From Polaribacter litorisediminis (GTDB lineage Bacteria > Bacteroidota > Bacteroidia > Flavobacteriales > Flavobacteriaceae): a DNA stretch of 64,000 bases. Position numbers and translations under genes: made by a program. The DNA is taken from contig NZ_CP082966.1 of assembly GCF_019968605.1 (NCBI RefSeq), positions 2,157,001 through 2,221,000 on the forward strand, read 5' to 3'. Shown in pieces: positions 52,531 to 61,380 of the stretch (positions are counted from its first letter, which is position 1; each line of letters opens with the position of its first letter). Under the pieces are notes generated by a model, which did no database searches, was not told where the DNA came from, and saw nothing but the letters and a program-made list of their open reading frames with translations.

Positions 52531-53408
52531 GTCAGTTCGAGTGATTTCAATTTTTCATTGAAATTGTATCGAAAACATTTTAGAAGTAAAGAAATAAATA
52601 GAAATTAAAAGCTTCTCGATACAAAATTTCTGAAAAAGAAATTTCACTCGAAGTGACAATAGGTTTATATTGGAGTGTCTACCTTTGGTGTCAGTTCGAG
52701 TGATTTCAATTTTTCATTGAAATTGTATCGAGAACTCATTGAAATTGTATCGAGAACATTTTAGAAGTAAAGAAATAAATAGAAATTAAAAGCTTCTCGA
52801 TACAAAATTTCCGAAAAAGAAATTTCACTCGAAGTGACAATAGGTTTATATTGGAGTGTCTACCTTTGGTGTCAGTTCGAGTGATTTCAATTTTTCATTG
52901 AAATTGTATCGAGAACTCATTGAAATTGTATCGAGAACATTTTAGAAGTAAAGAAATAAATAGAAATTAAAAGCTTCTCGATACAAAATTTCCGAAAAAG
53001 AAATTTCACTCGAAGTGACAATAGGTTTATATTGGAGTGTCTACCTTTGGTGTCAGTTCGAGTGATTTCAATTTTTCATTGAAATTGTATCGAGAACTCA
53101 TTGAAATTGTATCGAGAACTCATTGAAATTGTATCGAGAACATTTTAGAAGTAAAGAAATAAATAGAAATTAAAAGCTTCTCGATACAAAATTTCCGAAA
53201 AAGAAATTTCACTCGAAGTGACAATAGGTTTATAATTTATTAAGAATGATTATATTCGATGTCAGTTCGAGTGATTTCAATTTTTCATTGAAATTGTATC
53301 GAGAACTCATTGAAATTGTATCGAGAACATTTTAGAAGTAAAGAAATAAATAGAAATTAAAAGCTTCTCGATACAAAATTTCTCAAAAAAAATTTCACTC
53401 GAAGTGAC
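52531..53408. repeat. Tandem array of five copies of repeat module A
   Basis: Copies at 52531-52657 (127 bp), 52690-52838 (149), 52871-53019 (149), 53052-53222 (171) and 53261-53408 (148). Copies 2-4 recur with a period of 181 bp including a fixed 32-bp spacer. Length differs by whole 22-bp units (TCATTGAAATTG... GAGAAC) present once, twice or three times. The ends GTCAGTTCGAG and CTCGAAGTGAC form an imperfect outer palindrome, and each arm contains its own hairpin (TTTCAAT/ATTGAAA on the left, AAATTTC/GAAATTT on the right). Confidence 0.92.
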
Positions 53409-53450
53409 AATCGGTTTATTAAGACTGATTACACACCCTGTCAGTCCGAT

Positions 53451-53606
53451 GTCAGTTCGAGACCCAAGAAAAAAAATTTTACAAGCGTAGAAGATGACGT
53501 AAATTGGTTTTAAATATACTGAATTGCAAAATAATCGTAAAAATACAAGTAACTTTAACCGACCTTTAAATAACTGAAAAACAATTTATTTAATAAAAAC
53601 GTCAAT
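53451..53606. repeat. Repeat module B, copy 2
   Basis: About 156 bp, beginning GTCAGTTCGAGACCC and followed directly by module C. It opens the first of the two composite units. Confidence 0.88.
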
Positions 53607-54066
53607 GGTAGGTCGAAAATTGGAGTTTAATTTTCTAATTTATTGAAGGGAAATACGGGTAGCAATTTCATATTCATCAAAAAGGTTCTTTAAATTGATT
53701 ACTCTGTTATACACTAAGACATAGCGTTCTTTTTTTATGTTTTTACTTTTTGCTTGACCAAAAAGTAACAAAAAGTCAAGACTTACTTTTATTTTACTTG
53801 AATTCTACAAGTGATTTCACTATCGTGTCCAGACCGCTGCGCTATTTGGACACTTAGCCGTTGCATCCCTTTTGAATTGCTACGAAAAATAAAATAGGTC
53901 GGGGTTTGGAGTTTAATTACCCCTTCTTTTAATAACAGTGCTAGGCTTGGAACGTCAAAAAACCCTAAACATCATTACGACAGAGGTATGATTGCAATCT
54001 TTTAAATTCCTTCTAAAAACAAAATTTTTTAGGTTTTAGATTCTGATTTTTAAAGTAAATCCAGGT
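53607..54066. repeat. Repeat module C, full copy with short hairpin loop
   Basis: 460 bp from GGTAGGTCGAAAATT to TAAATCCAGG. Hairpin arms at 53825-53831 and 53847-53853 enclose a 15-base loop. A CTTTTTGCTTGACCAAAAAG-type inverted stretch familiar from Bacteroidota intergenic repeats lies in the first half. Confidence 0.85.
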
Positions 54067-54395
54067 GTCAGTTCGAGTGATTTCAATTTTTCATTGAAAT
54101 TGTATCGAGAACTCATTGAAATTGTATCGAGAACATTTTAGAAGTAAAGAAGTAAATAGAAATTAAAAGCTTCTCGATACAAAATTTCTCAAAAAGAAAT
54201 TTCACTCGAAGTGACAATAGGTTTATTAAGACTGATTACACACCCTGTCAGTTCGAGTGATTTCAATTTTTCATTGAAATTGTATCGAGAACTCATTGAA
54301 ATTGTATCGAGAACATTTTAGAAGTAAAGAAATAAATAGAAATTAAAAGCTTCTCGATACAAAATTTCTGAAAAAGAAATTTCACTCGAAGTGAC
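54067..54395. repeat. Two copies of repeat module A
   Basis: Copies at 54067-54215 and 54247-54395, both 149 bp with two 22-bp units, separated by a 31-bp spacer different from that of the 52.5-53.4 kb array. Confidence 0.9.
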
Positions 54396-54426
54396 AATCG
54401 GTTTATTAAGACTGATTACACACCCT

Positions 54427-54580
54427 GTCAGTTCGAGACCCAAGAAAAAAATTTTTACAAGCGTAGAAGATGGCGTAAATTGGTTTTAAATATACTGAAT
54501 TGCCAAATAATCGTAAAATACAAGTAACTTTAACCGACCTTTAAATCACTGAAAAACAATCATTTAATAAAAACGTCAAT
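54427..54580. repeat. Repeat module B, copy 3
   Basis: 154 bp, starting exactly 976 bp after copy 2 and opening the second composite unit. Confidence 0.88.
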
Positions 54581-55040
54581 GGTAGGTCGAAAATTGGAGT
54601 TTAATTTTCTAATTTATTGAAGGGAAATACGGGTAGCAATTTCATATTCATCAAAAAGGTTCTTTAAATTGATTGCTCTGTTATACACTAAGACATAGCG
54701 TTCTTTTTTTATGTTTTTACTTTTTGCTTGACCAAAAAGTAACAAAAAGTCAAGACTTACTTTTATTTTACTTGAATTCTACAAGTGATTTCACTATCGT
54801 GTCCAGACCGCTGCGCTATTTGGACACTTAGCCGTTGCATCCCTTTTGAATTGCTACGAAAAATAAAATAGGTCGGGGTTTGGAGTTTAATTACCCCTTC
54901 TTTTAATAACAGTGCTAGGCTTGGAACGTCAAAAAACCCTAAACATCATTACGACAGAGGTATGATTGCAATCTTTTAAATTCCTTCTAAAAACAAAATT
55001 TTTTAGGTTTTAGATTCTGATTTTTAAAGTAAATCCAGGT
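54581..55040. repeat. Repeat module C, second full copy
   Basis: 460 bp, the same length as the copy at 53607 and almost identical by eye. Hairpin arms at 54799-54805 and 54821-54827 enclose the short loop. Confidence 0.85.
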
Positions 55041-55211
55041 GTCAGTTCGAGTGATTTCAATTTTTCATTGAAATTGTATCGAGAACTTGTTGAAATTGTA
55101 TCGAGAACTCATTGAAATTGTATCGAGAACATTTTAGAAGTAAAGAAATAAATAGAAATTAAAAGCTTCTCGATACAAAATTTATGAAAAAGAAATTTCA
55201 CTCGAAGTGAC
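55041..55211. repeat. Repeat module A, 171-bp form
   Basis: It carries three 22-bp units, the first slightly changed (TTGTTGAAATTG). It is the last module before the polysaccharide genes. Confidence 0.9.
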
Positions 55212-55341
55212 ATTAGGTTTCGACTGCGGGCAACCTGACATCCAGGTCTAAAGGTTTTTTCCATAAACCGCTCCGTTTAAAGTGCGCTATGCTTTTATAG
55301 TATCCCAAGAAAAGTTGTAAATTTACAAGAAATTTCAAAAC

Positions 55342-56082
55342 ATGTTCTTTTTCAAGAAAAAGCAAATTCCATTACATCAATTTTTCCCTGAAGGATATGT
55401 CGATCTGCATTCCCATCTGCTTCCCGGTATTGACGACGGCGCTAAAAATATGGATGAAACCATCGCTTTGCTTCTGAAAATGTCTTCTTATGGGATCAAA
55501 CATTTTATCACCACGCCCCATGTGTTGGGGAATGTGTACCCGAATACACCAAAAATTATACAGCAGCAATTACAATTGGTTCAGGATGAGTTATTTAAAA
55601 GAAATCTAACGGACCTTTCTATTACGGCAGCTGCCGAATATATGATAGATGAAAGATTTATGGAGATTTTAGAAAAAGAGCCCCTATTAACCCTTAAAGA
55701 CAATTTAGTATTGGTAGAAATGTCTTACTACAGCCCGCCATTGCAGCTCTATGACGTACTCTTTCAATTACAACTAAAAGGATACAAGCCCATTTTAGCG
55801 CATCCTGAGCGCTATTTCTCCTACCATCACGACTTTCAAACTTATTACAAACTAAAGAATGCTGGATGTCTATTTCAATTAAATTTATTGTCCTTAACCG
55901 AGCATTATGGCAAATATGTTCAAAACATTGCTAAAAAATTACTTCAAGAAAATCTATATGATTTTGTAGGAAGTGACACGCACCATCTAAACCATTTAGA
56001 AGTATTACCCAAAATAGGAACTCAAAAGAATTTAAAACGTATTGAGCACTTATTATTGAATAACAAAAAGTTTCTGAAATAA
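55342..56082 (+). CDS. CpsB/CapC-type tyrosine phosphatase (PHP fold)
   Basis: A 246-residue manganese-dependent protein-tyrosine phosphatase, the usual partner that dephosphorylates capsule tyrosine kinases. PHP metal motifs are YVDLHSHLLPGIDDGAK, HFITTPH, LAHPERYF and VGSDTHHLNHLE. There is no signal peptide. It converges on wzc, the probable substrate, with 174 bp between them. Upstream, about 130 bp of unique sequence separates it from repeat module A. Function by family and context is clear. Confidence 0.92.
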   Translation: MFFFKKKQIPLHQFFPEGYVDLHSHLLPGIDDGAKNMDETIALLLKMSSYGIKHFITTPHVLGNVYPNTPKIIQQQLQLVQDELFKRNLTDLSITAAAEYMIDERFMEILEKEPLLTLKDNLVLVEMSYYSPPLQLYDVLFQLQLKGYKPILAHPERYFSYHHDFQTYYKLKNAGCLFQLNLLSLTEHYGKYVQNIAKKLLQENLYDFVGSDTHHLNHLEVLPKIGTQKNLKRIEHLLLNNKKFLK

Positions 56083-56115
56083 GTAATAAAGAATTTCTTG
56101 AAACGAACTATTTAG

Positions 56116-56158
56116 ATTCCCGTTACCCAATCTAGTTGAGCATAAATTTCACGGGAAT
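56116..56158. other. Inverted repeat between cpsB-like and wzc genes
   Basis: ATTCCCGT at 56116-56123 and ACGGGAAT at 56151-56158 form an 8-bp perfect stem. Its loop (CCCAATCTAGTTGAG) resembles the long hairpin loop of module C (CCCAATCAAGTTGAG), so it may be a degenerate relative. It lies between the two convergent stops and has no T-run. Confidence 0.5.
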
Positions 56159-56256
56159 GAAAATTTCAACGGAAACCCCAACGCGGCCCATCGAGGAATT
56201 CTTTCCGATTAAAATTTCGAATATATCGTATGGCTATTACTAATAAGTGAGTTTTA

Positions 56257-58662
56257 TTAAAATATTCTTTTATACCAAGGTTTCTTGGTTTCCACTCCAT
56301 AACCGTAACCATAACCAGCTCCATAACCATAACCATAACCATAGCCATAACCATAACCGTAGCCATACCCTTTTTTCGTATTGGTGTCGTTTAAAACCAT
56401 GGTCATATTTGGTAGCTTTTTCTCTTCATAAAGCGTTTGAGCAAACTTTATAGCAGTCTTTTCTGAGTAATTCGCTCTTGACACATATATGGTCATATCT
56501 GAATCTTTAGCCAATAGCAAAGTATCTGAAACTAAATTTACAGGTGCTGTATCAATAATTACAAAATCATACTCCTTTTTAAGGGTATCTATCAATTCTT
56601 TTACCTTACTACTTAATAATAATTCTGCAGGGTTTGGTGGAATCACTCCCGAAGAAATAATATCCAACCCTTTAATATCTGGAGTGGAGAATTTAATATC
56701 ATTGATAGAGACATCATTATTTGTAATATAATTAGTCACCCCTTTTCTTTCCGGAAGTCCTAAATATTTGGATATTTTCGGTGCTCTCAAGTCCAAACCT
56801 ACTAAAATTACTTTTTTCTTCGATAAAGCAATCGCGGCAGCTACATTCAGTGCAATAAAAGACTTCCCTTCTCCACTGGTTGTAGAGGTTACTAAAATAG
56901 CTTTCCCCACACTTTCTGAGGCATCCGGTAATATAAAATCTAAATTGGTTCGAATCAATCTAAAAGATTCTGCCGCATCTGTTCTTGCATGTTCTTCTAT
57001 CACCACTTTCGCATCGGTTTTAGAATGTGGAATTTCTCCGATAAAAGGAATATTGGATACATCTTCAATATCCTTTCGTGAATGTACCTTGCTATTTAAC
57101 AAGCTTTGTATAAAAATAACACCAAAAGGAATTAAAAAACAGAACACCATTGCTCCTAATTTTATTTTTCTCCTATCCGGTGAAACCTCAGATCCATTGC
57201 TATAGGCATAATCAATAATTTTTGCGTTGGATACCGTAACCGCTAAGGATATGGCTGTTTCTTCCTTTTTGGTTAATAAGTAAGAATATAATTCTGAATA
57301 GATTAATTTCCTTCGTTCTATATCAATCATTTCCCTCTCGATAACAGGAATATCCGCAATTTTACTATTCGTCCTTTTTGCTTCCAACTCTAATTCATTC
57401 AATTGAATTTCCAATGATTTTTTTAAATTCCCAAGGCTCGCTAATAAATTTTTCTTTAGCGTTGTAATTTGAGTTTTTATTTCAATTAATCGAGGATTAA
57501 GAACTCCCGCTGTAATCTCTAAGTTATTTTTTTCCAACACCAATGCATTGTAACTCGAAATTGAGGCAGCTATGCCTGCATCTGTAAAGCCAAAATTATT
57601 GGGCAGAACCTCATTTTCTTGAGACTCTTTGGTTAGTTTTTTCTGAATCCAACTTGCCAAACTTAATTGACTTTCAAGTCCCATAATCATTTGATTGTTG
57701 CTCGCTAACGCACCAAGCACCATAGCGCCTTCTGATGATAATTCTGTAATCCCAAACTTTGTTTTATAATCCTTCACCTCATCTTGCGCAATCGCCAAAT
57801 ACTCTCCTACACTCCGCAATCGTTCCTCAATGAAAAGCTTTGTTTTTTCCGATACGATACTTTTATCTTTGATGGCATCTATATTATACTGATTTACCAA
57901 TTCATCTAGAATAGCGATTGCCTTTTCTTTTTCTGTATCTGTTAACTCTAAACTCAAAATACTTGAGTTTTCACTTATTGAACTAATCTTTATTCTTTGC
58001 TTTAAACTATTAACAACCTTTGCTCTACTTCTTATTTTAATGGTCACAACTTGATCCATAAAAGAATTACTATAATTCTTCGTTTTCACCAATTTAAAGG
58101 TTCCAATACCCGCTGTTATTTGTTGATTGAATGTAGCATTCTTAACGGGTTCCAAATCAGGACTTAAAAATTGAATTTCATTAGTTTCTTTTAAAGAAAC
58201 TAAAAAAGTAGTATCTCTATCGCGTGCATACCTATTTTGAATGAATTGCAGCCTAAAAGGTAGGTTTGTATAAAGCTGAGTTGTCTTTACCTTCCCTTCG
58301 CTAAAATAAGTAATATCCAATTGTAAGCTATCTACAACATATCCTATAATTTTTCGTGATTTTAATATTTCTATTTCATTAGCAGTATTGTTGGCAGAAG
58401 CACTTCCTATAATCCCTAAATCTCCAAAAGCCTTCAATTCGGTTGAAATTCCAGATTTATTATTATCCTTGATTAGGATGGAGGCAGAAGCCTTATATGT
58501 GGGGTTTTGATATCTTAGGTAAAGAGAAGACCCAGAATATGCAATGATTAAAGAGAGCACAAACCAAATCCAATGAACAATATATTTTTGTAATTCCTCT
58601 CTAAGGTTTATGAGCGTATTTGGCTCTTCATTACTCGCGATGTATTCTTTATTTTCTTGCAT
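56257..58662 (-). CDS. wzc: Polysaccharide co-polymerase/tyrosine autokinase (Wzc-like)
   Basis: An 801-residue inner-membrane protein controlling chain length and export of surface polysaccharide. The Wzz domain is flanked by membrane helices near residues 33-50 and 510-530 (AMVFCFLIPFGVIFIQ) with a long coiled coil between. The BY-kinase has Walker A TSTTSGEGKS (about residue 594), Walker A' ILVGLDLRAP and Walker B DFVIIDTAPV. The tail is a run of alternating Gly-Tyr, about ten Tyr, then VETKKPWYKRIF, in place of the usual scattered tyrosine cluster. It is coded by a hexanucleotide repeat. It starts 6 bp after wza. Confidence 0.95.
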   Translation of the reverse strand: MQENKEYIASNEEPNTLINLREELQKYIVHWIWFVLSLIIAYSGSSLYLRYQNPTYKASASILIKDNNKSGISTELKAFGDLGIIGSASANNTANEIEILKSRKIIGYVVDSLQLDITYFSEGKVKTTQLYTNLPFRLQFIQNRYARDRDTTFLVSLKETNEIQFLSPDLEPVKNATFNQQITAGIGTFKLVKTKNYSNSFMDQVVTIKIRSRAKVVNSLKQRIKISSISENSSILSLELTDTEKEKAIAILDELVNQYNIDAIKDKSIVSEKTKLFIEERLRSVGEYLAIAQDEVKDYKTKFGITELSSEGAMVLGALASNNQMIMGLESQLSLASWIQKKLTKESQENEVLPNNFGFTDAGIAASISSYNALVLEKNNLEITAGVLNPRLIEIKTQITTLKKNLLASLGNLKKSLEIQLNELELEAKRTNSKIADIPVIEREMIDIERRKLIYSELYSYLLTKKEETAISLAVTVSNAKIIDYAYSNGSEVSPDRRKIKLGAMVFCFLIPFGVIFIQSLLNSKVHSRKDIEDVSNIPFIGEIPHSKTDAKVVIEEHARTDAAESFRLIRTNLDFILPDASESVGKAILVTSTTSGEGKSFIALNVAAAIALSKKKVILVGLDLRAPKISKYLGLPERKGVTNYITNNDVSINDIKFSTPDIKGLDIISSGVIPPNPAELLLSSKVKELIDTLKKEYDFVIIDTAPVNLVSDTLLLAKDSDMTIYVSRANYSEKTAIKFAQTLYEEKKLPNMTMVLNDTNTKKGYGYGYGYGYGYGYGYGAGYGYGYGVETKKPWYKRIF
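56294..56370 (-). repeat. Hexanucleotide repeat coding the Gly-Tyr tail of Wzc
   Basis: CCATAA-type 6-base units (GGTTAT/GGCTAT/GGTTAC on the coding strand) repeat about a dozen times with one GCT interruption. Loss or gain of units would change the number of tyrosines without a frameshift. Confidence 0.88.
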
Positions 58663-58667
58663 TTTTT

Positions 58668-59429
58668 TTATCTACTTAATTGATTAATTAAAAGCGCAAA
58701 AAGACTCACTATGGATAAATAAAAAGTCACATTTGAGTTTGCAGATGCCGATTGAATGCTCGCATAATTAGGTTCCACATACACCACATCATTTTGTTGC
58801 AAGTAATATACCGGAGAGGTAAATATATTTTTGGACAGTAAATCCACACGATATTGGATTTTCTGACCGTTTTCCTCTCGCTGCACCAAAATATTATTTC
58901 TTATTGCTGTAAGATTCAAATCTCCCGCTAAAGCGATGGCTTCCAAAATGGTGATTCTTTCATTGGGTACTGGATAACTTCCGGGTCCTTTTACATCACC
59001 TAAAACAGTTACCTTATAATTTGAAATTCGGATATTGATGTTTGGATTTAACACATAATCGGGTGCTAATTTATTTTTTAAAAATTGAATCAATTCATCT
59101 CGGGATAGCCCACCTACTTTTAATTTTCCTAATACCGGAAAATCGATTTCCCCATTCGTATCTACCAAATAATCTAGTTGCGAAGACCCTACTCCTAAGG
59201 AACCAACACCCGCTGTTATATTAAAAGGCGCCACTGCTGCTGTATTGATTGCGGTAATCGAAATCTGCAACAAATCATCAGGTTTAATGATGGTTTTATA
59301 ACTATTAGAAACCTTTGCTTGGTCTATCTCATCATTTTGAAAATATATGATCTTTTTTTTAGAAACACAATTCGACAAGAAAACAATACTAAAAAAAACA
59401 ACAAATACATTTTTTAAAAGACACTTCAT
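58668..59429 (-). CDS. wza: Polysaccharide export lipoprotein (Wza-like)
   Basis: A 253-residue outer-membrane export protein. A lipoprotein signal with Cys in LSNCVSK is followed by the PES domain (YKTIIKPDDLLQISITAIN, DYLVDTNGEIDFPVLGKLKVGGLSRDEL) and an SLBB domain (NINIRISNYKVTVLGDVKGPGSYPVPNERITILEAIALAGDL). The C-terminus is a single hydrophobic helix (FYLSIVSLFALLINQL), as in Wza, where it forms the outer-membrane helix barrel. It lies 38 bp after the CapD-like gene and 5 bp before wzc. Confidence 0.94.
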   Translation of the reverse strand: MKCLLKNVFVVFFSIVFLSNCVSKKKIIYFQNDEIDQAKVSNSYKTIIKPDDLLQISITAINTAAVAPFNITAGVGSLGVGSSQLDYLVDTNGEIDFPVLGKLKVGGLSRDELIQFLKNKLAPDYVLNPNINIRISNYKVTVLGDVKGPGSYPVPNERITILEAIALAGDLNLTAIRNNILVQREENGQKIQYRVDLLSKNIFTSPVYYLQQNDVVYVEPNYASIQSASANSNVTFYLSIVSLFALLINQLSR

Positions 59430-59467
59430 ACTTATTTTTTTGCGAAAATACTATAAAAAGTTGAGGG

Positions 59468-61363
59468 TTAACCAACTTTATCTAGCTTTTCGAATTTAGA
59501 ATTATTAGAAAGAAACTCTGGAACCATTTCCTTCAACATTGTTACAATCTCTACGTTACTTAATTTATTTATTTTAAGGACCAACTCTTGAAGCAGTTCT
59601 AAAATTGCAGTGGTATTCACCTGTTGTGTTTTTGCAATCATAATCTTTTCGTGGTAGGTTTTTACAGTGTTTTCTCCTGCCGCCAAGAGTTCTTCATATA
59701 ACTTTTCACCAGGCCGCAATCCTGTAATTTTAATATCAATATCTTCAGGGTATTTTAAGCCAGATAAAGAAATCATGCGCTTTGCCATCTCATAAATCTT
59801 TACCGACTTCCCCATGTCAAAAATATAAATTTCACCACCCACTCCCATCGTTCCTGCTTCTAAAACCAATCTACACGCCTCCGGTATGGTCATAAAATAG
59901 CGCGTAATGTCTTTATGAGTCACCGTTAAAGGGCCACCATGCTCAATTTGTCTTTTAAATAGCGGAATTACAGATCCATTAGAGCCTAAAACGTTTCCAA
60001 AGCGCGTCGTTGTAAACTTTGTGACTTCTTGATGTTTGCTGACACAACTAATATACATTTCTGCCACCCTTTTTGTTGCCCCCATTACATTGGTCGGGTT
60101 CACAGCCTTGTCTGTAGAGACCATCACAAAACGATCTACCTTGTATTGTATGGCTAAATCGGCAATATTTTTTGTTCCTAGAACATTCACTTTAACGGCT
60201 TCGTAAGGACTATCTTCCATTAAAGGCACATGCTTATACGCAGCCGCATGAAACACTTTTTCAGGACGGTACTCTTCGAATATTTCACGCATCCTATTTT
60301 TGTCTCTTACATCGGCTACTAAAGCCACAAAATCCGTCATGCCATTTTGAAACAACTCTTGTTGTAAATCATAGAGATCGGATTCTGCCTGATCTACCAA
60401 AATCAAGTGTTTTAAAGTGTATGATGCTAATTGTCTTGAAATTTCACTCCCTATAGAGCCAGCAGCTCCCGTTACTAAAATCACCTTGTCGTTTACTTCT
60501 TTTTTTACAATCGGATTGTCAATTAAAATTTGTTTTCGATCCAACAAATCATCAATATTTACTTGTTTTATTTGGTTTGCTTGTAAATTTCCATCAATCC
60601 ATGTTGCCAATGGCGGTACAATCTTAATGGCAACCTTTAATTGTAAAAGCTTGTCCGTAATTTCTAATAATCGTCCTGCTTTTAATTTTTGAGTGGAGAT
60701 AATTACCTCCGCAATATCATATTTTTCAATAAATTCTTTATCAATATTTTTAGAATCATAAATTCTAATACGATCAATCTTCTTATTAATTTTATTTGAA
60801 TCGTCATCAATAAATCCTAAAACAGCATAGTTATTGTTTCGATCCCTGTTTAAGGCGCCATAGGTGATAATACCTGCTTCGCCTGCACCAAAAATTAAGA
60901 CGTTTTTTATCACACCGATTTCTGTTGAAACAACTTCATAAAAAGCTTTAAAAACATATCGACTGAATATGAGTGTAAAAACACAGAGTAAATAATGAAT
61001 TAAAAGGATTGATTTTGGAATGGTAAACCCTGGATATATTTTAAAAAGCTGGTTCACCAAGATGATGAAAATCATAGAAGTCGTAAAAATCGTTACCCCT
61101 AAAAACACGTTAAAGGCATCTCTAGTTCCTGTATGTCTTATAATCCCCTTATAAGATCCCACTGCTAGAAAACTGAAAAGCGCTACAACAAATACCAATG
61201 GTAGTTGAGTTATAAAACTTTCCATATTAAAGTTAAAACTAATATTGAATCGAATGGAGTATGCCAATACAAATGAAATACACACCAATAAAACATCAAA
61301 ACATAGGACTAACCATTTTGAAGCGTACTTGTTTAAGGTTTTTAAGAAAAGTTTTCTTACCAT
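59468..61363 (-). CDS. Membrane NDP-sugar 4,6-dehydratase (CapD/WbpM/PglF-like)
   Basis: A 631-residue protein with about four N-terminal membrane helices (WLVLCFDVLLVCISFVLAYSI, LPLVFVVALFSFLAVGSY, VFLGVTIFTTSMIFIILV, SILLIHYLLCVFTLIFSR), a CoA-binding-like middle and an SDR catalytic domain. The NAD site is VTGAAGSIGSEISRQL. The catalytic segment VSTDKAVNPTNVMGATKR has Met instead of Tyr before the Lys, as in WbpM. I start it at the ATG at 61363; the upstream TTG has no support. It makes the 4-keto-6-deoxy sugar used by the aminotransferase gene, which ends 17 bp upstream. Confidence 0.94.
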   Translation of the reverse strand: MVRKLFLKTLNKYASKWLVLCFDVLLVCISFVLAYSIRFNISFNFNMESFITQLPLVFVVALFSFLAVGSYKGIIRHTGTRDAFNVFLGVTIFTTSMIFIILVNQLFKIYPGFTIPKSILLIHYLLCVFTLIFSRYVFKAFYEVVSTEIGVIKNVLIFGAGEAGIITYGALNRDRNNNYAVLGFIDDDSNKINKKIDRIRIYDSKNIDKEFIEKYDIAEVIISTQKLKAGRLLEITDKLLQLKVAIKIVPPLATWIDGNLQANQIKQVNIDDLLDRKQILIDNPIVKKEVNDKVILVTGAAGSIGSEISRQLASYTLKHLILVDQAESDLYDLQQELFQNGMTDFVALVADVRDKNRMREIFEEYRPEKVFHAAAYKHVPLMEDSPYEAVKVNVLGTKNIADLAIQYKVDRFVMVSTDKAVNPTNVMGATKRVAEMYISCVSKHQEVTKFTTTRFGNVLGSNGSVIPLFKRQIEHGGPLTVTHKDITRYFMTIPEACRLVLEAGTMGVGGEIYIFDMGKSVKIYEMAKRMISLSGLKYPEDIDIKITGLRPGEKLYEELLAAGENTVKTYHEKIMIAKTQQVNTTAILELLQELVLKINKLSNVEIVTMLKEMVPEFLSNNSKFEKLDKVG

Positions 61364-61380
61364 TGTATTTTTTTGCAAAC

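Larger units (their letters stand above)
51737..55211. repeat. Left mosaic repeat block (modules A-E)
   Basis: About 3.5 kb without a convincing gene, composed of repeated modules. Order: B (51737), truncated A (51903), E (about 51986), D (52125), C (52240), five copies of A (52531-53408), B (53451), C (53607), A, A, B (54427), C (54581), A (55041). The unit B-C-A-A is followed by a second B-C-A at a distance of 976 bp. The short ORFs in it (for example 52054-52362) arise from the modules themselves. No transposase gene is present. Confidence 0.9.

Noticed and set aside
52531..53408. CRISPR-like periodic array
   Set aside because: Repeat units are 127-171 bp, strongly palindromic and separated by the same spacer each time; there are no cas genes.
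51737..55211. Insertion sequence or prophage
   Set aside because: No transposase, integrase or phage gene can be read in the block; only short repeated modules.
56166..56366. Frame rich in Met-Val opposite the Wzc tail
   Set aside because: It is the shadow of the hexanucleotide repeat in another frame on the same strand as Wzc.
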